A stretch of DNA of 12,649 bases from an uncultured Polaribacter sp. Lineage in GTDB: Bacteria > Bacteroidota > Bacteroidia > Flavobacteriales > Flavobacteriaceae. Below, one piece after another: positions 1 to 6,722 of this stretch. The stretch lies in the NCBI GenBank assembly GCA_937936695.1, contig CALHCK010000097.1, positions 1 to 12,649 of the forward strand, written 5' to 3'. The notes under the pieces are model-generated. The model saw only the letters and a program-made list of their open reading frames with translations, was not told the origin of the DNA and did not search any database. The stretch's first letter is position 1, and each line of letters opens with the position of its first letter. The translations under genes and the position numbers were made by a program.

Positions 1-303
1 AAATCTGTTGTATTTGCAGACACTATGCAAGTAATAGAAGACAATTATACATTTACGCCAACTACGTTTACAAACGGAAATATTACAAACAATGCTGGCG
101 AAAACTCTGGTTCTTGTAAATTATTTGCTTTTGCAGTAGCACAACAACTTACCAAACAAGAAACATTGTTTTGTTTTGGAGAGCACTACCAAAATGTTTT
201 AGAAGACGCTGCTGGTACTAGTCATCAAAACATTAGAAATTTTATGAATACAGACTTTAAAGGATTATCTTTTAACGGAGAAGCTTTAAAAACAAAAGCA
301 TAA
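1..303 (+). CDS. HopJ-family protein, 5' end cut by the window edge
   Basis: The frame is open from the first base, so the true start lies outside the window; an ATG at 25 falls inside conserved sequence and is unlikely to be the start. One hundred codons are visible, ending in TAA at 301-303. Family hallmarks are FTNG, the block NSGSCKLFAFA, CFGEHYQ and GTSHQNIRNFM, which match the small proteins annotated as 'HopJ type III effector'. That family is usually about 110-115 residues, so perhaps ten to fifteen are missing. The name comes from a Pseudomonas effector, but the family is widespread in bacteria without type III secretion. Nothing here suggests secretion, and the molecular function is unknown. 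The downstream glycosylase gene begins three bases after this stop, so the two are probably cotranscribed. Confidence 0.85.
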   Translation, partial: KSVVFADTMQVIEDNYTFTPTTFTNGNITNNAGENSGSCKLFAFAVAQQLTKQETLFCFGEHYQNVLEDAAGTSHQNIRNFMNTDFKGLSFNGEALKTKA

Positions 304-306
304 ACT

Positions 307-888
307 TTGAAAAATCTTTTATCAGAAATACAAAAATGTACACTCTGCGAGCCTAATTTAGACTTAGGCGCAAACCCTGTACTTACAGCTCATAGCAAAT
401 CTAAAATTGTTATTATTGGGCAAGCTCCTGGTGTTAGAGTACATAATTCTGGAATCCCTTGGAACGATGCTAGCGGAACACAATTACGTAAATGGCTTGG
501 TGTTTCTGATAAAGATTTTTACGACACTAAAAAATTTGCTATTATTCCTATGGGATTTTGCTATCCTGGAAAAGGTAAATCTGGCGACAAACCACCCAGA
601 AAAGAATGTGCAATACAATGGCATGATCAAATTTTAGAAAAAATGCCTCATGTAGAGTTAATTCTGCTAATTGGTATGTACGCACAAAATTATTATTTAA
701 AAGACAAGGGTAAAAGAACACTAACAGAAACAGTTAGTAATTTTTCAGAATATTTACCTACCTATTTTACACTACCACACCCGTCTCCAAGAAACCGTTT
801 TTGGCTTACCAAAAACCCTTGGTTTACAACTAGTGTTATTCCTATTTTACAAAGTAAAGTAAGTGAGATTATTTCTAAAAAAAAGTAA
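307..888 (+). CDS. Uracil-DNA glycosylase family protein (probable Fe-S type)
   Basis: This 193-residue protein belongs to the uracil-DNA glycosylase superfamily, which removes uracil or related damaged bases from DNA to start base-excision repair. Visible motifs are GQAPG (about residues 38-42), the following GIPWNDASG segment, and HPSPRN (about 158-163), the expected catalytic and leucine-loop regions. Cysteines at about 11, 14, 85 and 101 have the C-x2-C, then C-x15-C spacing used for the 4Fe-4S cluster in family 4/5 enzymes; cluster binding is my inference. The start must be TTG at 307: the HopJ TAA is only two codons upstream in the same frame, the next in-frame ATG is near residue 82, and the N-terminal CTLC region is needed. 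Substrate range cannot be read from sequence. Confidence 0.85.
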   Translation: MKNLLSEIQKCTLCEPNLDLGANPVLTAHSKSKIVIIGQAPGVRVHNSGIPWNDASGTQLRKWLGVSDKDFYDTKKFAIIPMGFCYPGKGKSGDKPPRKECAIQWHDQILEKMPHVELILLIGMYAQNYYLKDKGKRTLTETVSNFSEYLPTYFTLPHPSPRNRFWLTKNPWFTTSVIPILQSKVSEIISKKK

Positions 889-943
889 CCTAACTACATC
901 TTTATCTATTAATAGATTTTTTTTATGCAATTAGGTTTTTTCT
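887..943 (+). terminator. Candidate terminator after the glycosylase gene
   Basis: AACCTAA at 887-893 pairs perfectly with TTAGGTT at 931-937, followed by a T-rich tail. CAT at 897-899 can pair with ATG at 925-927, and a small TCTA/TAGA hairpin (905-908 with 913-916) sits inside the loop. The first arm overlaps the stop codon. The loop is long for an intrinsic terminator, so confidence is moderate. Confidence 0.5.
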
Positions 944-957
944 TCTAATTATTTTAG

Positions 958-965
958 TATTTTTG
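958..965 (+). promoter_or_regulatory. Possible -7 box for a small RNA
   Basis: TATTTTTG matches the Bacteroidetes -7 consensus TAnnTTTG and lies just upstream of the two tandem hairpins. No good -33 TTG is present at normal spacing, and the match could be chance in such AT-rich DNA. Confidence 0.25.
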
Positions 966-973
966 GTATACTG

Positions 974-1005
974 AAATTTTAAAGGTTGGGGGACCTTAAA
1001 AATTT
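974..1005 (+). ncRNA. Hairpin 1 of a tandem pair, possible small RNA
   Basis: Bases 974-986 pair with 993-1005 in 12 of 13 positions; the only mismatch is A981/A998. The loop is TGGGGG, an unusually G-rich run for this AT-rich region. The next hairpin starts three bases later. Together they resemble a short transcript with an internal stem and a terminal terminator stem. This is inferred from base pairing only. Confidence 0.35.
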
Positions 1006-1008
1006 ATG

Positions 1009-1044
1009 CCTTCTCAATTTACTTTGAGAAGGTTCTTTATTTTA
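1009..1044 (+). terminator. Hairpin 2 with T-rich tail
   Basis: CCTTCTCAA (1009-1017) pairs perfectly with TTGAGAAGG (1024-1032) around a six-base loop. It is followed by TTCTTTATTTT, a reasonable U-rich terminator tail on the plus strand. It could end a small RNA beginning near 970 or be a second terminator for the upstream operon. Confidence 0.5.
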
Positions 1045-1183
1045 AATCTATACAAAGATAGAAATACTTCACTTTCTCAAAAAAAATAATTCTTTAATTC
1101 TATTAACAATATCAACAAGTTATTAAGAATTAACATAATCTTCACAAATCATTATTTTTACAGAATAAATATATTATTGTACT

Positions 1184-1191
1184 TATTTTTG
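1184..1191 (+). promoter_or_regulatory. Probable -7 promoter box for the osmC-family gene
   Basis: TATTTTTG fits TAnnTTTG. It lies 29 bases upstream of the ATG at 1221, leaving a short A/T-rich leader typical of flavobacteria. No clear TTG is seen at the -33 position; TTTACAG near 1157-1163 is the only candidate. The promoter could also drive recJ. Confidence 0.45.
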
Positions 1192-1220
1192 TAAATAAAT
1201 ACTTTTTAAAAAATTTAAAT

Positions 1221-1646
1221 ATGGCTAAAAATTTAATAACTACTGTTTGGAAAGAAAACATGAAATTTGAATCTGACAATCCTAGTGGTCACAATCTTTT
1301 TATAGATGCTGGTGAAGAAAATGGTGGTAAAAGTGAAGGTTACAGACCTAAAGCTCTTATGTTATCTGCTCTAGCGGGTTGCTCTGGTTTAGACATTGTT
1401 CCTTTACTAAAAAAAATGAGAGTAGATATTGATGATTTTAAAATTGAAGCTACTGGAGAGTTAACGGAAGAGCATCCTAAATTTTATCACAAAGTTCAAG
1501 TAGATTACCATTTTACGGGAACCGATTTAAATGAGAAAAAAATTAAAAAGGTGGTAGATTTATCTGTAGAAAAATATTGTGGTGTTATGGAAATGTTTAG
1601 ACAGTTTGCAGAAATTACTATAAACATACACTACCACAATAACTAA
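1221..1646 (+). CDS. OsmC/Ohr-family thiol peroxidase-like protein
   Basis: This 141-residue protein matches the OsmC/Ohr superfamily, cytoplasmic proteins that use two cysteines to reduce peroxides, or whose role is unknown in the YhfA-like branch. The two family cysteines are present: Cys54 in LAGCSGLDIV, on the central helix, and Cys120 in EKYCGVMEM. The conserved P-K-A-L-M-L-S-A-L run before Cys54 is also clear. Length is normal. The ATG at 1221 follows an A-rich leader and a promoter-like box. The sequence resembles the general OsmC-family (YhfA-like) group more than classical Ohr, so organic-hydroperoxide reduction is plausible but unproven. recJ begins 18 bases downstream on the same strand, suggesting cotranscription. 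Confidence 0.9.
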   Translation: MAKNLITTVWKENMKFESDNPSGHNLFIDAGEENGGKSEGYRPKALMLSALAGCSGLDIVPLLKKMRVDIDDFKIEATGELTEEHPKFYHKVQVDYHFTGTDLNEKKIKKVVDLSVEKYCGVMEMFRQFAEITINIHYHNN

Positions 1647-1664
1647 AAGCTAACAAATTATAAA

Positions 1665-3350
1665 ATGCGTTGGACATTAAAGGCTTTACCAGATAAAGAA
1701 AAAGTAAAACAACTTGCTAACGAGTTACAAATTAGTAATACACTGGCTAGTATTCTTTGCCAACGAAACATAGAAACTTTTAAACAAGCCAAAAGTTTTT
1801 TTAGACCTAGTTTAAAAGACATACACAATCCTTTTTTAATGAAGGATATGGATATTGCTGTTGCCAGAATTGAAACTGCCATTGCCAACAACGAAAGAAT
1901 TTTGGTATATGGAGATTATGATGTAGATGGTACTACAGCAGTATCTTTAGTAGCTTCTTACCTAAAAACATTAACCTTAAACATTGCTACTTATATACCC
2001 GATAGGTACGCAGAAGGTTACGGAGTGTCTTATGCAGGAATAGATTTTGCAGAAGACAATGATTTTTCTTTAATTATAGCTCTAGACTGTGGTATAAAAG
2101 CCATAGAAAAAGTAGCGTATGCTACAGAAAAAAACATTGATTTTATTATTTGTGATCATCACAAACCTGGAGATGAAATTCCGAAAGCGGTAGCTGTTTT
2201 AAATGCAAAAAGAACAGATTGTAATTACCCTTTTGACGAGCTTTGTGGTTGCGGGGTGGGTTTTAAATTAATTCAGGCTTTAGGTACTAAAAGAAACCAA
2301 ACTATTGACTATTTTATACCGTATTTAGATTTGGTTGCTACTGCAATTGCCGCAGATATTGTACCCATGAACGGAGAAAACAGAGTGTTGGCTTATTACG
2401 GTTTAGAGGTAATTAATAAAAAACCTAGAAACGGAATTAAAGCCATTATACACCAAGTAAACAAAACAACTTTAACTATTACAGATGTTGTGTTTACTAT
2501 TGCTCCTAGAATTAATGCTGCTGGTAGAATGAAGCATGGAAATTATGCTGTAGAATTATTAACTGAAATGGATTTTGACACGGCAGTTTCTTTTGCTGCT
2601 GATATAGAAATATTTAATGCAGACAGAAAAGATTTAGACAAAAAAATAACCGATCAGGCCTTGATTCAGATTATTGATAATGATGAAGAAACAAGATTTT
2701 CTACCGTTGTCTATCAAGAAGATTGGCACAAAGGTGTTATTGGTATTGTTGCTTCTAGATTAATAGAAAAATACTACAGACCTACCTTAGTTTTTACTAA
2801 AAGTGGTAACAAATTAGCTGCTTCTGCAAGATCTGTAAAGGGGTTTGATGTGTATAATGCATTACATGCTTGCGAAGAATTTATAGAACAATTTGGTGGT
2901 CATAAATATGCTGCTGGTTTAACCTTATTGCCTGAGAATTACGAGAATTTTAAAAATAAATTTGAAGAGGTTGTTGCTAAAACTATTGATAAAAAATTAT
3001 TAACTCCAGAAATAGCAATTGATGCAGAGATAGAACTTTCTGAAATTACACCCAAGTTTTTTAGAATTATTCAGCAAATGGAACCTTTTGGTCCTTTAAA
3101 TATGCATCCTGTGTTTAAATCTAGTTGTGTTAGAGACAATGGCTACGGAAAACAAGTAGGAGCAGATAAAACGCACTTAAAATTAAATGTTTTTCAGGGT
3201 GATAATAAACAAACTTTTGGTGCTATTGGCTTTAATTTAGGTAATAAAATTTCGCATGTACATAACGATTTTGATATTGCATATACCTTAGACGAAAATA
3301 ACTGGAACGGAAATAAAAATATTCAGTTAATGCTAAAGGATTTAAAATAG
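1665..3350 (+). CDS. recJ: Single-stranded-DNA-specific exonuclease RecJ
   Basis: RecJ degrades single-stranded DNA 5' to 3' in recombinational, mismatch and base-excision repair. The 561-residue product has the full DHH-family order: YGDYDVDGTT (about 82-91), DCG (141-143), DHHKPGD (164-170), the ADIVPM region near 230, and APRINAAGRM (280-289). These provide the metal-binding aspartates and histidines. The DHHA1 part follows with HKGVIGIVASRL (about 355-366), SARS (387-390) and GGHKYAAG (411-418), then the C-terminal OB-like domain. Length is normal and no motif is broken. The ATG at 1665 gives the expected N-terminus. Its position right after an osmC-family gene suggests shared transcription; the link is probably not functional. 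Confidence 0.97.
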   Translation: MRWTLKALPDKEKVKQLANELQISNTLASILCQRNIETFKQAKSFFRPSLKDIHNPFLMKDMDIAVARIETAIANNERILVYGDYDVDGTTAVSLVASYLKTLTLNIATYIPDRYAEGYGVSYAGIDFAEDNDFSLIIALDCGIKAIEKVAYATEKNIDFIICDHHKPGDEIPKAVAVLNAKRTDCNYPFDELCGCGVGFKLIQALGTKRNQTIDYFIPYLDLVATAIAADIVPMNGENRVLAYYGLEVINKKPRNGIKAIIHQVNKTTLTITDVVFTIAPRINAAGRMKHGNYAVELLTEMDFDTAVSFAADIEIFNADRKDLDKKITDQALIQIIDNDEETRFSTVVYQEDWHKGVIGIVASRLIEKYYRPTLVFTKSGNKLAASARSVKGFDVYNALHACEEFIEQFGGHKYAAGLTLLPENYENFKNKFEEVVAKTIDKKLLTPEIAIDAEIELSEITPKFFRIIQQMEPFGPLNMHPVFKSSCVRDNGYGKQVGADKTHLKLNVFQGDNKQTFGAIGFNLGNKISHVHNDFDIAYTLDENNWNGNKNIQLMLKDLK

Positions 3351-3364
3351 TTTGCAAACACATT

Positions 3365-3440
3365 TAGCCCTGATTGAACGGTTTGTTTGAGCTCTTTTGA
3401 GGCACGAAAAAAGCGAGTAGTGAAAGCAGGAAATAGCTTC
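3365..3440 (+). ncRNA. Structured intergenic element A, downstream of recJ
   Basis: This element starts 14 bases after the recJ stop. It contains GATTGAACGG (3372-3381), a variable middle, then AGTGAAAGCAGG (3419-3430) and AAATAGCTTC. CCT before the first block can pair with AGG after the second, and AGC near 3366 with GCT near 3435. The element at 9051-9132 (minus strand) has the same two blocks in the same order with a different middle. From memory, sequences of the form TAGCCCTGATTGAA...GCAGG..ATAGCTCC are common between genes in Flavobacteriia; they might correspond to the Rfam Flavo-1 motif, which I could not check. It lies between convergent genes, so a role in 3'-end formation is possible. 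Confidence 0.45.
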
Positions 3441-3448
3441 TAACAAAA

Positions 3449-5851
3449 TTAAGCTTCCATAGACATTAACACCATTCTTAACTCCATATAACTAAAAGAT
3501 TTGTCTACTTTTTCTTTTAAATCTGTAAGGCTTTTAAACTCTACACCTTCTATTTCATTAACTATTTTCTTGTAACGTTTTACGTCTATTATTTCTAAAA
3601 TATCGATGTCTCCAGACGGAATAAAACTGGCTAAATGATTCTCTATTGTACCTGCGGTTAAACTTCTTTCTTTGGCTATTTCTTTAATAGATAAGCCAGA
3701 TTTAAAAAGCTCTAGAGTTATTTGTTTAGTAGGTTTTTTGTCTTCTTTTTTTTGTTCGTTATTTTTGTTGATACCGTTTTGTTTACAGTATTTTTCTATG
3801 GTTTCTAAAATTTCTTCGCCATATTTAGCTACTCTTGTTTTTCCCATTCCTGCAACTTTTAAAAGTTCTTTTTCTGTTCTTGGGAGTGCATCGCACATAG
3901 CATAGAGGGTTTCTTGCGTAAAAATTTGAAAATGTGGTATAGACAACGAATTAGAAATACTGTCTCTTAACTCTCTTAATTTTAAGGCTAAAATAGGGTC
4001 TCTTTTAGAAGTTAATTTTTTGGTTTTTGTGGGTGCTTTTTTCTGTAATACGGCATTTGCACGCACTTGCAAATAGTCTTGTACTTTAAAACCACTAGTC
4101 ATTTTATTTAGTGCAAATAGTTTTTCTAATAATTTTTCTTGCAAACTATCAAATTGTTTAGAGAAATCTTTTTTTACCGCCTTATTGTCCGACGAAAAAG
4201 AAATAGCGTTTAGTGGTTTTAGAATATTTGTTTTAGTTTGATTTAAAAAATAATTGACAGCTTTGGTAAATCGTTCTTGTATTTGAGAACTATTTTCGGG
4301 TAATACACTGTTTTCTGAGAGTAATTGTAATTGATTTTTAAATCCGTTTGCAACTTTCATTAACGCCACTACTCCATCATCTTTAATCGTTTGTAAATGG
4401 TCTATTACATCTCCTTTTATACTTGTTTGGTTTTTATAAAAGATGTCTATTAAACGGGTAGTTGGGTATAAAAATGGTTGAAAATCGAACAGTTCTCTAA
4501 TTAAATTTAATTGAAATTGTTTTTCAGATTCGTTTAAAACCGTTTCGTCTGGATGATTTTCTTCTACACTTTCGTTAAAAACACTTACCGTGGTGTCGTT
4601 TATAATTGCGCTGCTAGTAATTGGGGTTTTTAAAATCAATCCTTCTAAAGATGTACATCTACTTAACGCTACGTAGGTTTGCCCGTGTGCAAAAGATGCT
4701 TCTGCGTCTATAATTGCTTTTTCAAAGGTTAAACCCTGACTTTTATGTATGGTAATTGCCCAAGCTAATCGTAACGGAATTTGAGAAAAAGAACCAGAGA
4801 TATCTTCTTTAATTTCTTTGGTTTCTTCGTTAATAGAGTAACTTATATTTTCCCATTTTTCTCTTTCGGTAACAATTTCGTCAATTTCGTTGGCGCATTG
4901 TACCGTTACGTTTTCTTTAGTAATATCTGTTACTACTCCTATTTTACCATTATAATACCTTTTTTCTGGTGATGAATCATTTTTAATAAACATTACCTGA
5001 GCACCTATTTTTAGTTGTAATTTCTCGTCATTTGGGTACGAGTTTTCATTAAACTTACCCGCTACTTCTGCGCTAAAAAAGTAGCTTTTGGTAGCTAACT
5101 TATTTAATTCAGAATCGTTAATTAAATTTGCTCTTTTATTATGGGTAGTTAGCGTAATATACTCATCATCTTTGGTAGGTATAAAATTAGGATTGTAACG
5201 TTTGTTTAAAATTTTTTCTGATTTTTCTGATAGTGTATCTGTTCTAATTTCATTTAAAACAGTTATAAAATCTTCATTTTTTTGTCTGTAAATATGTTTT
5301 AGTTCTATAGAAACAACGTTGGCTTCTTGGTAGGCTTTAGAGCTAAAAAAATATACGGTATTATAGTGTTGCTGTAGTAAACTCCATTCATTTGGTCTAA
5401 CTACAGGAGCTAATTGTTGCAAATCTCCAATCATTAAAACTTGCGCACCTCCAAAAACTTTATTTCTATTTTTATAACGCCTCATAACTTGGTCTATACC
5501 GTCTAACAAATCTGCTCTTACCATAGAAATTTCATCTATAACAATTAAATCTAAAGACTTTATAATATCTATTTTAGTTCTAGAAAACTTACGTTGCTGA
5601 TTGGTATTGGCTATTTGATTGGGTAAAATAGGCCCAAAAGGCATCTGAAAAAAAGAATGAATTGTAACTCCTTTTGCATTAATTGCTGCTACACCTGTTG
5701 GCGCAACAATAACCATTCTTTTTAAAGAATCTTTTTTAATTTTATGTAAAAAAGTGGTTTTTCCTGTACCTGCTTTTCCTGTAATAAAAAGATTTCTATC
5801 TGTTTTATCTATAAATTGTAAAGCAAGTTCTAATTCAGGATTTTTTGACAT
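3449..5851 (-). CDS. Pif1-like AAA helicase with HRDC and C-terminal HTH domains
   Basis: This 800-residue superfamily-1 helicase resembles Pif1/RecD-type enzymes. Visible motifs are Walker A GKAGTGKTT (25-33), the PTGVAAINAKGVTIHSFF block (51-68), Walker B VIDEISM (104-110), GDLQQLAPV (142-150), and the C-terminal core WAITIHKSQGLTFEKA (364-379) with YVALSRCTSLEGL (393-405). A long linker follows. Residues about 617-690 look like an HRDC domain (nucleic-acid binding, including GMGKTRVAKYGEEIL). Residues about 705-795 contain a helix-turn-helix of the HTH_40 kind (SGLSIKEIAKERSLTAGTIENHL), as at the C-terminus of some RecQ proteins. It probably unwinds DNA in replication or repair; the exact substrate is unknown. 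All core motifs look intact. It converges on recJ and diverges from the peroxiredoxin gene. Confidence 0.92.
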   Translation of the reverse strand: MSKNPELELALQFIDKTDRNLFITGKAGTGKTTFLHKIKKDSLKRMVIVAPTGVAAINAKGVTIHSFFQMPFGPILPNQIANTNQQRKFSRTKIDIIKSLDLIVIDEISMVRADLLDGIDQVMRRYKNRNKVFGGAQVLMIGDLQQLAPVVRPNEWSLLQQHYNTVYFFSSKAYQEANVVSIELKHIYRQKNEDFITVLNEIRTDTLSEKSEKILNKRYNPNFIPTKDDEYITLTTHNKRANLINDSELNKLATKSYFFSAEVAGKFNENSYPNDEKLQLKIGAQVMFIKNDSSPEKRYYNGKIGVVTDITKENVTVQCANEIDEIVTEREKWENISYSINEETKEIKEDISGSFSQIPLRLAWAITIHKSQGLTFEKAIIDAEASFAHGQTYVALSRCTSLEGLILKTPITSSAIINDTTVSVFNESVEENHPDETVLNESEKQFQLNLIRELFDFQPFLYPTTRLIDIFYKNQTSIKGDVIDHLQTIKDDGVVALMKVANGFKNQLQLLSENSVLPENSSQIQERFTKAVNYFLNQTKTNILKPLNAISFSSDNKAVKKDFSKQFDSLQEKLLEKLFALNKMTSGFKVQDYLQVRANAVLQKKAPTKTKKLTSKRDPILALKLRELRDSISNSLSIPHFQIFTQETLYAMCDALPRTEKELLKVAGMGKTRVAKYGEEILETIEKYCKQNGINKNNEQKKEDKKPTKQITLELFKSGLSIKEIAKERSLTAGTIENHLASFIPSGDIDILEIIDVKRYKKIVNEIEGVEFKSLTDLKEKVDKSFSYMELRMVLMSMEA

Positions 5852-6007
5852 TTGAAGCTTTTTTTTGCAATATAGAAAATAGTATATTTTTTAGCTAATA
5901 ATAAAAGTGTTAATCAAATTAAAAAAAACGTTTATAACTGTAATTAATCTTTATTTTTTCACACTAAGCCTGTATAAATTGTTTCATGAATCTTTAAATT
6001 TTATTAT

Positions 6008-6649
6008 ATGAATTTATCACAAACTCTTGCCGAAAAAAAAGCTACTAACAAACAAAACATACCAGCAGATATTTGGGCTGTTATGGAAAACAGCACACAA
6101 GCTTTAAAAGCAAGCGCTTTAAGTGAAAAAGCTGCTAAAAAAGGAGATACCCTACCAAATTTCAACTTACCAAACAGCTCTGGTAATCAGGTTTCTTTGT
6201 CTGATTTTAAAGAAGATTTTTTAGTAGTATCTTTTTACAGAGGAGGATGGTGCCCATTTTGTAACTTAGAGTTACGTGCTTTACAAGATATTTTACCTCA
6301 GTTAAAAGAATTAAACGCAGGTTTGGTTGCTATTTCTCCTGAAACACCAGACAATTCTTTAACAACATCAGAAAAAAATGAACTAGATTTTACTGTTTTA
6401 AGTGATATTGACAATACCTATGCTAAATCATTAGGTTTAGTATTTCAATTACCAGAAAAATTAAGAGAAATCTATCATGCTTTTAACATACATGTAGACA
6501 AGCATAACAATAACAAAGAATACGAGTTGCCGTTGCCTGCAACCTATATTGTTAATAAAAACAGAGAAATAATCTATAGCTTTGCTCCAGAAGATTATAC
6601 AGAAAGACTAGATCCTGAAAAAATTATAGAAGCAATAACTAAAAGTTAA
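6008..6649 (+). CDS. Peroxiredoxin-like (AhpC/TSA-type) protein
   Basis: This 213-residue protein has a thioredoxin-fold AhpC/TSA domain from about residue 45 to the C-terminus, after a helical N-terminal extension rich in K and A. The active-site region is FYRGGWCPFCNLEL, with Cys82 the expected peroxidatic residue and Cys85 completing a CxxC. That motif is typical of the 'peroxiredoxin-like' group rather than classical 2-Cys AhpC. ISPETPDNS and LPLPATYIVNK are further family blocks, the latter placed like the cis-proline loop. No signal peptide is visible, so it should be cytoplasmic, reducing peroxides or disulfides; substrate and electron donor are not evident. It is monocistronic, with its own terminator 20 bases after the stop. 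Confidence 0.88.
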   Translation: MNLSQTLAEKKATNKQNIPADIWAVMENSTQALKASALSEKAAKKGDTLPNFNLPNSSGNQVSLSDFKEDFLVVSFYRGGWCPFCNLELRALQDILPQLKELNAGLVAISPETPDNSLTTSEKNELDFTVLSDIDNTYAKSLGLVFQLPEKLREIYHAFNIHVDKHNNNKEYELPLPATYIVNKNREIIYSFAPEDYTERLDPEKIIEAITKS

Positions 6650-6669
6650 TGCAAATAATATATATCAAG

Positions 6670-6700
6670 AAAAATCCTAAGCGCATGCTTAGGATTTTTT
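6670..6700. terminator. Strong bidirectional intrinsic terminator
   Basis: AAAAATCCTAAGC (6670-6682) pairs perfectly with GCTTAGGATTTTT (6687-6699) around a GCAT loop. The stem has a T run on both strands. It ends the peroxiredoxin gene on the plus strand and the dihydrouridine synthase gene, whose stop is at 6723, on the minus strand. Confidence 0.9.
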
Positions 6701-6722
6701 AGTTTATAATATTATACAAATA

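Larger units (their letters stand above)
889..1220. other. 332-base intergenic region with hairpins and a promoter, no gene
   Basis: No credible protein-coding frame was found between the glycosylase and osmC-family genes. From left to right it holds a terminator-like structure, a TATTTTTG box at 958-965, two adjacent hairpins (974-1005 and 1009-1032), an AT-rich stretch without visible structure (about 1050-1150), and a second TATTTTTG box at 1184-1191 that probably serves the osmC-family gene. Confidence 0.7.

Noticed and set aside
1..303. A type III secretion effector locus
   Set aside because: The HopJ name is historical. No secretion apparatus, chaperone or virulence gene is present and the family is common in free-living bacteria.
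3672..3905. Plus-strand open frame opposite the helicase gene
   Set aside because: It lies wholly inside the well-supported helicase coding sequence and has no family resemblance or start context. The same applies to open frames opposite or within recJ (1658-1891), the helicase (4781-4972), sucA (9714-9917, 10151-10435) and the glycosylase (407-637).
5852..6007. Divergent promoters between the helicase and peroxiredoxin genes
   Set aside because: Partial -7 matches exist (TATATTG on the minus strand at 5868-5874; TAAATTG on the plus strand near 5976), but none has a full TAnnTTTG plus a -33 TTG, so no promoter is annotated.
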